DNA of 64,000 nt from assembly GCF_905475465.1 (NCBI RefSeq), contig NC_062240.1, forward strand, positions 10,121,001 through 10,185,000, in the 5' to 3' direction. The stretch's first letter is position 1, and each line of letters starts with the position of its first letter. The notes beneath the pieces were generated by a model, which worked only from the letters and a program-made list of their open reading frames with translations, was not told where the DNA came from and did not search any database. This DNA comes from Pieris napi (lineage: Eukaryota > Arthropoda > Insecta > Lepidoptera > Pieridae). Positions 48,919 to 62,100 of the stretch are shown in pieces. Position numbers and translations under genes: made by a program.

Positions 48919-50434
48919 CTTCCAATATTTATCATTGATCTGCCTTAATGTCTGTGCTCCTACTAATGGCACAAACTGTCCAGGTGTTGGTGCAACATAG
49001 ATACAGAAGTTGAGCAGTCGATATGCCTCTGGCAACTCAGTGTCGAGGTCAAGTGTAAGCCGCATTGCAAGGTATTTGCTCAGGTGGTCAACTGTAATAG
49101 ATTTCAAGTCATATTAGAATTTTATAGAGTTGGAACGATAATAGTTAACATATTTATAGAAGCAACTTATTTAGTAAAGTCTTTGGTTGTTCAGAATATT
49201 TTTTATCCGATTACTACATGTATTTTAAAAATTACCAGAAGTATTAGCTGTGGTCATCAAGTATCGTACAGAGCCTCAAAGCTCTCATAAGTTGGTAATC
49301 GCCCATCATTTCAGTGGGATGTGGTTTAAAAACCAGCTCAATCTCATTCGGATTCAGCACCTCACCCTCACCCTCTGTGTCCATAGAATTTTCACCCTCT
49401 GTTCTGGAATAACTTGGTATAAAGTGATAAAATATTCAATGAGATTTATATCAAGCCACACTTCAAATATATGTTTCCTATGTACTAAGGACTTGAAATT
49501 ATTTTAAATTTTATTCATACTTGATATATGAGAATTTAGGGTCTATTATTTACGGTCACTTACAACACTTTTTTAAGCTATGTAGAGTTGTCATTATAAG
49601 GAAGTTTTTTTCTACTAATATATAGTTTAACGTTTTACGGAGTTTGAAATAAAAATTTAATTACAAACCTGCCATCACTAGATTCACTTTCTTCACTTCT
49701 CTCTGAAGTTAATACAGACTTTGCTCTTTTAGTTGTACTAGTATTTTTTGACACAGAACTCAGATTGGATGGACTTGGAGATGGTGTAGTTCTAACAGAT
49801 GCAGGATTTGATGTTGACTGACCAGATGGGGTAGGATTTCCTGTGGATGAGGAACCTTCTCTTTTGTGTGAAATGCTTGTTGTACCTCCATTTTGTGGTG
49901 GGTGAGTATTATTTCCATTAACAGTAGATGTGCTATTAGCACTGCTTTCTTCTTGATTTTTCCTGGATCGTTGAGGCCTATTCTGAGACTGTTATTTGAT
50001 TCCTTCTGTGATAGAGTTTACAAGGGAAGCTTGAAAATGGGACATATTAATCTTAGCCAACACTCTTTCTTGATGAGCTTCATATTCATCTCTACTTGGA
50101 TATATTTTAGATATAAGTAGATCAAAATTAGGAACGGGTCGCAAGGACCGCTTTGAAACCAACTTCTTTCGACAGGTCGGGCATTCTTTGTTACCAGACC
50201 GTAATGCAGTTATAATGCAATCCGAACAAAATCTATGTAGGCATTCTTTTGTTGTCATGGTCTTCTTGAGCATATCTAAACATATTGCACATTAGTTCAC
50301 TGTGCAAACTACGCGGGGAGATGGCTATCTCCGTAGCGTCTGTTATTACTTCCCGAGGTGTTCTATGTAACTCGTATAGTGACAGCTCCCATATCTTATT
50401 TTGAGAAGGTTCTGTTGACGAAATGTTTAATCTT
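48919..50434 (-). pseudogene. Sce: Damaged copy of Sex combs extra (Sce/RING1), Polycomb RING protein
   Basis: Three exon-like blocks on -: about 50434-49669, 49403-49236 and 49091-48919, with good GT/AG sites. They encode the N-terminus (NKIWELSLYELHRTPREVI; SPRSLHSELM), the RING (MTTKECLHRFCSDCIITALR; ECPTCRKKLVSKRSLRP), a Ser/Thr-rich linker and the RAWUL domain (EIELVFKPHPTEMMGDYQLM; VDHLSKYLAMRLTLDLDTEL; FCIYVAPTPGQFVPL). Sce is the PRC1 E3 ligase for histone H2A. Lesions: no ATG where the family starts (ATT at 50424-50422); 2 nt lost at 50286/50287 within the first RING Cys pair; in-frame TAA at 49994-49992 where the fly protein has Leu (EGIK-L-QSQNRPQR); a frameshift in RAWUL near 49270; and no recognisable last exon (the family ends MYYSWKK). 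Retained introns argue against a retrocopy. Localised assembly error is the alternative. Confidence 0.75.
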
Positions 50435-50439
50435 AACAA

Positions 50440-51336
50440 ACAATATGTTTTTCTTTTAAGTGGTATTACAAAGCAAGCACATAAAGCCTTCGGCCTACAC
50501 TGCCGCCATTTTGTTTACGTTTGACTCTGATATTTGATTATTGATAACAATTCAAAACATTGTGTATGACTTTGACAGTAACAAAACATTCCAACTACAG
50601 AATATTAAGCGTAAAGTTTCTACAAAATATAATTGGGTTAAACTTTACAATATGGACCGTCGATTTATAAGGTTTTTGGGGAGGAGGGGATGGAGGGAGG
50701 TGAGAACTACCCCCTGCATCATCCCCAACCTGCGAAACCTCATGGTTATAGAGATATTCATGGTTAAAGTTTTAAGGTTAGAATGGTGAAGATTTAGAAA
50801 TCCGTCGCCCGAATTTGATAATATTTATTATGTGGTGTCTCTTTACCTTGATTGGAACACCTCCAAGTGATTTCTGCTGCCGGAATTGCGACTAAGTATT
50901 AAAAAAGATTATTTAAACTTTTGTGTAATGTATTGAAATTCTAAAACAAACTATTCATTTTCTATAATCTATTGGTTATTAGAGATGTGACATTTTGCAT
51001 CAATTATTAGTGATGTGACATTCTGCATCTAAATTGTTTTTTTTAATTAATCTATGGGTTTTTAGCATGAAATATCGATACTTACAATTTTTGAACTTTA
51101 AAGTTCAAGTTCAGTTAGAATTTCCACTTTCAACCAACAACTTTCACGCGCCAGAAACAGTTATTTAAAAAAAATATTGATAGGTATACTAACCTAACCT
51201 AACCGATCTAGATAATATGTAATTGGTTTTTTGGACAGCTCCCGCGCTACGGGAAATGCAGCCCCTCCACCCTTGCGTACCAAAGCACAGGCATTTTATT
51301 CAAATCTCTCTTCCTCCGCGCCTCCGATTATTTATA
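50440..51336. other. Sequence upstream of the Sce-like locus
   Basis: A short GC-richer stretch near 50470-50515 contains, on -, an ATG with good context but only five codons (ATGGCGGCAGTGTAG). It may be a relic of the Sce 5' leader. The remainder is AT-rich with no recognised feature. Confidence 0.35.
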
Positions 51337-52238
51337 TTAGGTTCTTACATATGAAATTGGCGTTTTGTATGGGAGGAACAAAAAGTCGAAAATTTTTTAA
51401 TATATTAATATTTAATTAATCAAAGTATGAACCATTGTTTTCTATGCACTTTTGCCATCTCATAGGTAGTTCATTGATCCCTTTACTAAAAAAAACAGTG
51501 GGACGGGTTCAATACAATCTGTGAAGGCGATTTGGACTGCCCCATCAAAGTTAAATTTTTTCCCTTGCAAGAAGTTGTCCAAATTTCGAAAAAAATGGTA
51601 ATCTGTTGGAGCAAGGTCCGGGGAGTACGGAGGATGTCTTAGATATTCCAATTGAAGCTCTTCTAATTTGGTAGCCGTCTGTTGTGCAATGTGTTGTCTA
51701 GCGTTGTCGTGAAGTAGCAGTGGCGTGGAGTGATTGACCAGCCTAGGTTGTTTAGCCGCTAGCTTTTCCATCAAGGTTTGCAATTGCTGACAATAGACAT
51801 CAGCCGTAATAGTCTGGCCAGATTTGAGAAAACTGCAATGAACAATACCGGCACTAGTCCACCAAACGCTTACAAGTAACTTTTTTGGGGTTAATTTTCG
51901 CTTGGGGCATGATTTGGCTGGCTGGCCAGGATCCAACCATTGCGCTGAGCGCTTCCGATTATCGTAAAGAATCCATTTTTCATCACAGGTAATGATTCGG
52001 TTTAAAATACCTACATTATTGTGCTGGTTCAGTAATGTAACGCAGGAGTTGACGCGCGTTTACCGGTTTGCGTCAATTCGTGAGGTACCCATCTTTCAAG
52101 CTTTTTAATCTTCCCAATTTGCTTCAAGTGAATTAAAACAGTTTTATCACTAACTGTACGTCGTTTTTTTTACTCGTAAAAATAGAGAAATTCTCACTAT
52201 GATCATTGTACGTATTTACGTACCTACAATGGACCTAA
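51337..52238 (-). mobile_element. Decayed mariner transposon with transposase pseudogene
   Basis: The right TIR (TTAGGTTCTTACATATGAAA at 51337, preceded by TA) matches the MITE at 8406-8795. On - the transposase shows KLERWVPHELT, ITCDEKWILYDN (first Asp), LLLHDNARQHIAQQTATKL (second Asp) and HPPYSPDLAPTDYHFFRNLD (third Asp), the DD34D mariner signature. Frameshifts near 52065 and 51485 and a lost N-terminus make it non-functional. The left end at about 52238 (GGACCTAA) is tentative. Confidence 0.85.
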
Positions 52239-53160
52239 AATAAAAACTGACTTATGAACTGATTATTAAGTTACTGGCAGTTCTCAAATCAAGGGCGTAA
52301 AACAGATTAGAAGAACGTGCCAATAACTATCCGTCACTCTTTTAAATAGCTTAAATGTTTGTAAGCGACCATTACAACATTCTCCTCATCGCGTGTTAAA
52401 CATTGTAATTAAATAAAAAACTACTTACAGAAGATACTCTTTATTACAATATTATGAACATATCAAATGGCTATACGTAATCGAATTCTCAACAGTCATT
52501 AACCAATACTAACCGCTGCCCACACAGCGCGGCGGTTAGATTGGGTAGTTAGTGGTTACATGGTCGCATCATTTAACCTTATATTCAGTAGCTACTCGTG
52601 TAATGTTGACGTGTATAGATTATCGCTTTATTAATAGACTTTTGTTATATAGGTCACATTTAATTTTTATTATTCATGACAGTCACAGATCACAGTAAAT
52701 ATTTTATGAAATAAATTACAAAGTTCGTGAAAAATTCAATCCTATCCGAAAAATTTAATTGATTCTTTTAATGAATGACAATGGGTTATGAAATTGTTCA
52801 TATGTTACATATAATGTTGTTTGTTTCTCACCTATGGGTATAGTGGTTCTGAGACCTGGTAAACAGAAAAAGTTATGCGTTATCGAACCCAACTGCGGGT
52901 TATACGTCTTGTACCAATAAGCCACGATCCGCACCAGATGAATTCTCTAAATATCATGAGTTCATGGCTCTGTTAGCATGTGGGTGGGTCATAGTTTTTA
53001 TTAGGATAAATGTTTACGGGCGTATTATACTAAGGATTGCAATGGGCACTCAGACCGCACTATCTCTGCGTCACTTTCAGCAATGTACACACGGCGATAG
53101 TCAATTATCTTATCACTCCACTTCGATTACAACTCCAGTGCAGATGTATCCTTTGAAAAA
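52239..53160. other. Upstream region of the LRR gene
   Basis: AT-rich. A diverged SINE-like fragment is possible near 52835-52925 (GGTATAGTGGTTCTGAGACC). CACTCAGACCGCAC at 53047-53060 could hold an initiator (TCAG) about 110 nt before the ATG at 53161; no TATA box was seen at the right spacing. Confidence 0.35.
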
Positions 53161-56100
53161 ATGCGCGCGCTCCAAATTTTGACGTTTAGCATTATATTTT
53201 TTCACGCGTGTGCCCAAGAGGTGTCGTTGGTGAAGTTGTGTACGCACTGCACATGCAGTGAGATCCCCGATGTTGATGGGACACATTTAGTGCTGAACAT
53301 TCTGTGCTCCGAACTGGATAAGGTGGACGACCTTGCAGATTTGGACAAGATAGAATGGCCGGATAATTCTAATGGACTGAAGATTTCCGCCACCTTTGAA
53401 GGATTGGGACTCACGACGCTTGGAAAGTGAGTAATTTTTTCTTTATCGATAAGTGATGTCTAACTCTTTAAGAATGTGCTATAATTAGCTTAGTTGTGTT
53501 TTATAAATAATCTGTTATTGACGTGTTCATGAACTTAATTAGCCTGCTATCATTGATAGCCTAATAAAGCATATTTTTGGACACCTTTATTCAAAATTCA
53601 AATATTGTAAACTAGTACAAGTTTTCCTTTTGCAATTGCTCCTAATGTACCTAATTTTACTTTAACCTAGTTTTCTAGCTATATTTTATTATCGCCAAAG
53701 ATAGTGCGATGAGTTAGCCATGGGTTTCCAAGCCATAAATCTTAATATTCTCAAGTTAAATTGGTATCGGCCTTAATTGTTTTATCTTCAGTAAATAGGC
53801 CTCAGCCGAGGATAAATTTGTTTACCTCATATAGCCCTTTTTACCTTGATGACTTTGATATCATACAAGGTTGAAGTAATGTAAAGAAAACGTAAGTTAT
53901 ATAAGTAGCCTTTTTTTCACTATTGAAGTAACTGCCCATTAAAACTTATTGCGTGGTAGCTATTTTTGGGGCATGGATACAAGTTCTTTGGTCGGATATA
54001 CCTTACTCTATGTTACCACTTTGTAAAAAGACAAATTAAAAATCTTTGTATTTTGAGTTTTATATTTTCGTAGATAACACTATCTATATAATATACATGC
54101 TACAGTGTTACTTTGTTGTTAGAAAGTTAAACTGATTAAGCGAAATTCTGCTATGAATACGACGTTGACGTAGAACAAAGGCCAATTTCACGTTTATAAA
54201 TAATTAGATGTTTATGCAACGGCAGCGTTGGTTAAAGCACGCGCCTCTCTACCCCAAGTCATCATGCGTTCAAACCCCGGCCGTGCAATCTTTCTATATG
54301 CGCAAAAAACACTTTCTCGTAAACATAAACAACTTGTGGAAAACAATATGATTAAATCAGTTGCCTAAAGATACAAAGTATAAAGGATTGTAATGCCACT
54401 GGATTATTTGTAATTTTAAAGACACTTTTATTATTTATTTATTCGTTGAACGAGAACACTTAAATCCTTAAGCCTCATTGAGCGTTAAACGGCGTTACCG
54501 CTTTCAAGCTATCTATTTTAGGCAACCAGTCTAATTTTTTATTAAATACATATGTATATTTTATTTTATTTTATTTTTGTATTATATATAATAGGAAATC
54601 CATCCTTAAACACTTTGATTGATTAGAGAAGGAATCTTGGAACAGCGAAATCTTGACAATCGAAGTGGGGATAACAATAGGTGATGAAATAATTATTACG
54701 GAAGTTAAATTTTTATTACTCGTGGTTAATAGTTCAATAAACGATAAAGGTTGTTTTAAGTTCTATAACCCCCTAATGAGGCATGGGGTAGACACTTTCC
54801 GCGTCTATTTCGGTCGCTTTATAGATGTCCTTTTGTGCACACGCTAATTTTGATTGCCAAGAACTCGAACGTACGTACTTTTCATTACGAACATCAATGA
54901 TGTGTGACTCATAGTCCAATAAATAAAGCCATACATACATACATCCGAGGTATATTTACCGCTCCTTATCACAAACCTAAGTATCATTATAATTGATTTC
55001 TTCGTACTCAAAACGATAGGCGATATCAATATAGCCAGAATAAACGTGACGCGTCTTGGTTTAGAATTCATTGTACATAATTTAAATAAAAAAGACCGAT
55101 CGTTTAAAAAAAAACAATAGACTATCGCTGTATTGAATGAGCCTATTAAAAGAATTTTAAATGAAAACACTTTGTTTACCTAATTGTTTTAAACCATAAA
55201 TTAATAGCCTTTTAAGTGAATTAGCCACAGCCACATATTACAACTTTTATTTTTAAAAAATGAGGATACGCCCGCCAGAAACCTGGGAAGGTGGAATAAA
55301 AAGGATAGCGAAGAAGGATTGGAAAATGGTTGCGAGGATGAGAGACAAGTAGAAGAATTTGAGGAAGGCCTGCACTTCGTCAGAGGTCGTGTATACATGT
55401 AATGTTAACATGGCCTTAATGTAATCCTGATTTTGTACAGATATCGGCAAACATCTTGAACATTAAACAGGGAGGAAGGGAGTGGGGGAATGTTTGCGCA
55501 GCGCGGGACACAAACGTCAACTGATTTGCCAATCACGCGATTGACACATCACTCTCCCGCCGCCGGGCGCCTGCCGGCCCTAGTGATACCTAAATATAGC
55601 TTCTGCGCAGGCAAGGACATTTGTTCAAGATGTTTGCCAGTACCTGTAGTACTCGAATAAAGGTTATTTTTAAATTGATTATACATGTTTACAGTATCGG
55701 ACAGTATAATATTAAATAAAAATTAAAGTGATAATTATAGTGATAAGCATTTAAGTCATTGTAAAGTTTATTTCGTTGTAGAAATATCAATAACTTATAT
55801 CGGAGTGAATTAATAAATAATTACATAATTTAATTTACTTAGATACAACATAGAACGTGTATGTATAAGATAACTACTATATCTGTCGGTGATTAAGCGA
55901 GTATAAATTTTAGACATTTTCTCGCGATAATGTGACTTCCTAGAGATTCGCAAAACAAACACACGCGACACACTTGCCGTGATTGATCGTGCCATTGTGC
56001 AATCAAGAGATAATGATGATCAACTGTGTAGTTGCACTATTTACATAATCAGCAAATGATTTTACAAAACAGACAGTTAACGCCTAACTTCAGTCTGAAT

Positions 56101-59100
56101 CTAATTGAATTATGAATACTAACTCACAAATATACAATATTTTCAATATTCTTAACCTACAAAGTAATAATAATAATAATTCGAAAATAAAATTTAATTT
56201 AAAAAGTTTGGTCCCTCTGGCAGTGTACCATTAATTCTAGCAGCATTTCCTCACTATATTGCGATACTTATTCCTTGAGCGAGGAAAGAACCAGCTCTGG
56301 GATCACCGGACTTTCTACCAGGCTCCAACTTAAATATTTTAATAGCGCTTGTACACTTTTTTACAATATACACATCGCTACTGTGAATTTACTATGCGAA
56401 CATATAAATATGTCGATAGTGTCGGAGAGAGCATTCAGTTGGCTCAACTTGAACCCCATGGCCCAAGAGTCTACTCCAAAGAGAACAAAATCAAAGTCGG
56501 AGGAAAGACTCTTTTATTTAAGCCGTTTATTATTTACCGCCTGCTCTGCTGTTGTGCTTGTCCGATGGAGGTGAGACGGATCTAACGTGTCCACACAAGT
56601 AGCATCCCTTTACCAAAGGCCGTCTTATTATCTAATAAGGGACAGTGAAATTCCATCCAATTATGTCCTATTTAAAATCCCAGTATGTCCCATCTTCAAG
56701 ACACACTTTTTCATTGATAGGACAACGGCGTACATGACGGGTGTCTATTATTCTTAAAACCATGTCTTGTTTCAATAGAATGAAATTAAAAACGCGTAAA
56801 GAGTCTGGCTAATGAAAGAAGATAATTGAATTTTTTATTTATTGATAATTTGATTATTCCGAATAAAATTGTGTTTTATAATGAATATAGTTTTAGTTTT
56901 CCATGCAATGCTAGTAATTTTAAGTATCAATAGTAAAAGACTAAATACGTATAGTAGTTAATTTCATAGAAATACAGTTACTATCAATATAAAATAAATA
57001 TAAAATAAAATACTCAATTTTTTTGAATTTGCCGCGCTTTTTCGTTATCTTCTTTCATTAGCCAGACTATTAAATCTTCACACCATATAGAAGTCGTAGT
57101 ACGTAAATATGGCATTTTGAATGTAGGAATCGAGCTTAAAATATACCTATATTTCTCAATAAATAATGATGTAGTAGTAGTGAAGTTTATAAATTTTAAA
57201 CTATGTGTATTTATTTATTTTTATTTTATTGTTGGATTGATATTAACAATTAATTTGCGTTTCATATTCGCAAACTGCATATGATATTAAAGATTACCCG
57301 AGATGAAGATGGAACAATGTTTATCAAAATATATCTGATAATACTGTGCAAATTTCCGCAAGTGTTCTACTTGTCAGTACCTACGTTATTGCAGCTATAA
57401 AATTTAAAAAAGGTCTATCTAATTAAATAATGACTGTTGTTTATGACAAGTTGTTAATAAGGCGCTCGGTTTATGATATTCTTTCATACCTTTACGCGTA
57501 TTATTTTTAGTAGTAGAATATCTCGCTTGTTAGCGATAAAGTCAAAATCATTATAGCTATACGATCTATTTTAAACTTTTATGCTAGAAACAATATAATA
57601 AAAACAATATAACAATATAATAGAAACAATATATAAATAATTTAGCAGAATATTAAAAAAAAAATTTAAAACGCAGTTTACGGTCTTTTTCATATACATT
57701 TACTTGAAATGATTTGTCACATTTATTTATTATCAAGTGACACTAGAAGGATAAAGGACAAAACATTCAATGCTTTCAATTCAAATTCAAATGACGACTC
57801 ATTGGTCTAGTGGTTAGTACCCCTGACTGCGAATCCATGGGTCCCGGGTTCGATCCCCGGCTGAGGCGAACATCGATGTGATGAGCATTTGGTGTTGTTC
57901 TTAGGTCTTGGGTGTTTAAATATGTATTTATATGTATATCTATCTATAATATGTATGTATATCCGTTGCCTAGTACCCATAACACAAGCTTCACCAGCTT
58001 AGCATGGGACTAGGTCAATTGGTGTGAATTGTCTAAAAAAAAAAAAAAAAAAAAAATTATATAAATGATTGTCTTCTAATCTAAAATCAGTTTGAAATAC
58101 ATCAATTTAAAGATTCATAAAAACTAAATGCATATCTCATTTTTTCAGGCTACCACCAAATTCACAAGTTGAAACCCTTCGCTTCAGCAACAACGCGATA
58201 ACAACGTATTGGCCGAACCCCTTTAGCGACGTACCGAACTTAAAAATACTATCTTTCTCACAAAACGACCTTGCCGAGTTGACTTCTGATCTCTTTACAA
58301 ACGTCAAAAGTTTGGAAGACCTAGATTTGTCTTACAACAAGTTGACTCGCATCAGTCCCTTGGACTTTAAGAATGTCCAACGCCTAAAGAAGTTAAACCT
58401 TCAAAGCAATTCGCTTAGAAAGTTCCCGGTAGAGGCGTTACAGTCTATGAATGTTCTGGAAGACCTGGATTTAAGTAAAAATGGAATAATAGACGTTTTG
58501 TTGCGAAGGGCGGTTACTGACGGATTGAAAGGAGTGAAACGATTGAACCTTAGTGGTAATAGAATAAGGTCTATTGTTAAGGATTCTTTTCCGGAAGATA
58601 ATAATATGTAAGATTTTTAAATATATTAGTAACATATTGTAGGAATAAAATATGAAACTATTAGGAATTATACTAACTATAGAAATTATTGAGGAAAATA
58701 AAAGCGACAATTTTGTTGTCTATATTAGTAGCCAGCAGGTGCCATTTCTCTGTCTTTCTTAACTACTTTTGTTGAGGTTGTTGTTTTGTTATAATTCAAA
58801 GAGCTTAGCTATATATATGTACAAGCGATTAATAGGTTAGTGTTAGTAGTAGAGGTTAGTCTCTTTACTAAATTAGTCTTTCTCTTTCTATCAAATCATT
58901 TTTATGCTGTCACGACAAAAGTAAAAAAAAGTACTGACGAGTAGTAAGATGAGTACTGTAGTATTCCTTATGAATAAGGGATTAAGGTTTTAGATAAAAT
59001 TTGAATTTTAAAAACAAGTATTAATTCAATTTTCTAAACAATTTCAGCGAACTCCTGGACCTTTCAAACAACGTAATCGAAGTTATCGAAGAAGAGGCTT

Positions 59101-62100
59101 TTTTGACCTGCACCAGTTTACGTGAATTGAACCTAGCACAGAACAACATAACGTTTACTTTCGCACTTCCACCTACACTTCAAATCGCGATACTTAGGAT
59201 TAATACCCTGTACCACTGGCCTAAATTCCCCGCTGGAATCACATATATCGACTTATCGTATAATCGACTATCAGCTCTCTATGACGAAACCAGCATTGAC
59301 TTTCATAACTTAGAGGTGAGTTTAAAGTAGTCGGCGATATAGCTTATCATATATAAATTTTATATGTAGTGATACAATTATCGAGTGTGGCCACAACCCT
59401 TTCAGGGCCTTGCCCTAATTGTGTATGTTACTTTGATAATTTATAGAGAACTAAATCAGCTTTCTGGGCTAACATATCGTTGCTGTTTTGATCTAAGACA
59501 TGACAGTTTCCTCGCGAAGATGGAAGTTTATACCTTCACCATAAAAGGAAATTGCGCATATAGAAAGAAATATCCATTAATAGTTCGCGGCTTGAACCCA
59601 CGACGTTTGTGAGTGGAATAACGAATTTCACATCATGTTGTTAAAGTATCCATAGCATCTACTGCATATGGAAACTTTGTGTTTTAAAAAGAAAAAACCT
59701 GTATTTCAGTTATAAAAACGAAGATGAACCAAATGATTCTATCACATATAAAATATATGATATTTTCTCCATATTTTTTATTCTAATTCGTGTCCTTGTG
59801 TGCATTTTGTATTACTTATATGTAATACAAAAAAATCTTTGAATATTTATTATTAAATTTGCAGGTTCTTAACATTGGAGGGAATCAAATAAAAGAATTC
59901 GACTTACAAAAGAAATTGCCACGGCTCTTCAGTTTGGATATATCGTACAATATCATTCCTGAAGTGCCTAAATGCATCAGCAGCCAGAATTTCCCGACTT
60001 TAGAAGAATTAAGATTAGATGGCAACCCAATCGATAGTATTTACTTTAAAAATATAATTGCTCTTAAAAATTTGTATATGAATGATATGAACAAACTTTC
60101 TACTGTGGAAGATAAAGCTTTCAGTAACGTGATTGGTCGACCGGGAGATGAGATAGTGTATGAGAAGACATGCTTCTCTCTCTATTTATCAAATTGTGCA
60201 TCGCTTCGCGAAATTCAAGAAGGCGCGTTTGATGGGACTACGTTGTGTATGGTAAGAATGAAATTTATTTTGCTTTGCCGTTTGCAAGCTTTAAATAAGA
60301 TATATTCATTCATTATATAACCTATAATTTTATGACTGTTGTTTACCAAGTTATTTGACGTACATTTCCAGAAATAAGTTTGGATTTTAGTACGACAGAC
60401 GATTAAATACATTATTTTAATAAAATCTTTGTAAAACTGTTTACACGCCCGTGTTTATTATTTTATTTTTCGCTAATATGTAATATCTACTGCCCTCTTA
60501 ATTGCTAGCTCTTAATAGCATGTAAAAATACAAAGAAACTGTGGCATTTATAGCAATTGAAATTCTTCCTATTTCAGCTAGATATAAGCAAGAACAACCT
60601 AACACATCTATCGAGAACGCTCCTTGAATGGAGGTCCCTAACGGAGGGGGCTAATCTCCAGTTTAACCCATGGCATTGCTCCTGCGACATGCAATGGGTT
60701 CTAAAGGACTTACTACCACAGATGTACAAGACAAACTCCTTACTCCTCAGTGAATTTAGGTAACAAACATTTAATTTTGTTTCGCTATACAGTAAGCATA
60801 CTGTTAAGGATGATTCACGGTACACCGTGTCGCGACCGGGCCGGGCCCCGGCCGGGACACGGCCACCGTGCGCCGGCCGGGACAGTGGTTCATGTTACAC
60901 CGGGCTGTTTGGGTGTACGCACGTACGTGTTTGGACGACTATATCTGTTTTTGTCAAAAAAAAAACAAAAATTTTTTTAACCTCACTAAGATTTGACGTT
61001 GACTGCTCTGCGGGTGCCCGGGCGCCTACGTTCATGTTACGACGTGCCGGGGCCGGACCGTGCCGGAGCCGGGAAACAATACCCACCGACATTACAACGC
61101 CGTGCCCCGGCCGGGGCACGGCCGGGGCACGGCCGAGCCACGGTCAGGCATGAATTACTTCATACAAAAGTATATCATTAATGTTAGGCCGTGTCCCGGC
61201 CGTGCCCCGGCCGGGGCACGGCCCGGTCGAGACACGGTGTAGCGTGAATCAGCCTTTATAGCTAACACATTTTAATTCTAGAAAAAAACATATTTAATTT
61301 TTTTAAAGTAAGCGAAAGAAGCATAAATGACATGGATAGATAAATTTGGAAAAAGCTGGAGCAGGCCTTTACCCGTAAAGGGGTTCGAATCAATAGTACT
61401 CAAGGAATTTCATGGAGTAACAAAAATGTATGAGTAAATCTAAAATGTTGACGGGCTTTATTATTATGAACTTCATTACATTTAACCAGTGGTAATATAA
61501 CATCGTTGCTCATTTGTTTCTTTGGTTTTATTTCTTTATAGACATGTAGGCGTGTATAATTGTCGATGTTTGGGTATAATGCCGGTTTCCTTATAATGTT
61601 TAATGAACATTGAATAGTAGGTATCTCAACAATTGATATCTTAGTGAAATCGAAAGCAGTGCTAGTATTGGCGGCTTGATTGAAAGACCTCAGGGTCGCA
61701 ATGGTTTAGGGTTTAAATTTCCTATATGTTCAAGACTGGCTCCATTATACTTTCGTTTAATATTTTTAATTTCGAGAGACGATTATGTAAACGGAATGAA
61801 GATGATAGAAAGGGAATAAAAGCCTGCCGCAACGATAATGCGTGCAACAGTCTAAAGTGTTGAATATACAAAGCGACCTCATCGGTTCCAGTACAACATT
61901 TAACCAGCCTTATATATTCCTAATATAAAAGCCTACGCAATTGTACTTTACCTTGAGACTTCTCTTCACTAAAGTAATCCTCATTACAGGTGTGGGTCTC
62001 CACGTGCCTACGAAGGTCTACGCCTGGTGCATTGGTACAACTGGACCGAACAGGCAATGTGCACAGATGCTTATGGTTTAGACAATTATCAGGTAAAAAT

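Noticed and set aside
49760..49942. His/Leu/Gln-rich minus ORF inside the Sce linker
   Set aside because: It is a shifted frame of the Ser/Thr-rich linker; the family frame is the one continuing from the RING.
48919..50434. Sce copy as a processed retropseudogene
   Set aside because: Introns with good GT/AG sites separate the coding blocks and no poly(A) tail or target duplication is seen, so a retrocopy does not fit.
55201..55450. Hydrophobic minus-strand ORF that could be a small membrane protein
   Set aside because: No family resemblance, no supported splice structure and a stop in the frame that starts at the better ATG. It was left as unexplained sequence next to the 17-bp inverted repeat.
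60827..61242. Overlapping Gly/Arg/Pro-rich ORFs on both strands
   Set aside because: They are composition artefacts of the GC-rich palindromic MITE in an LRR-gene intron.
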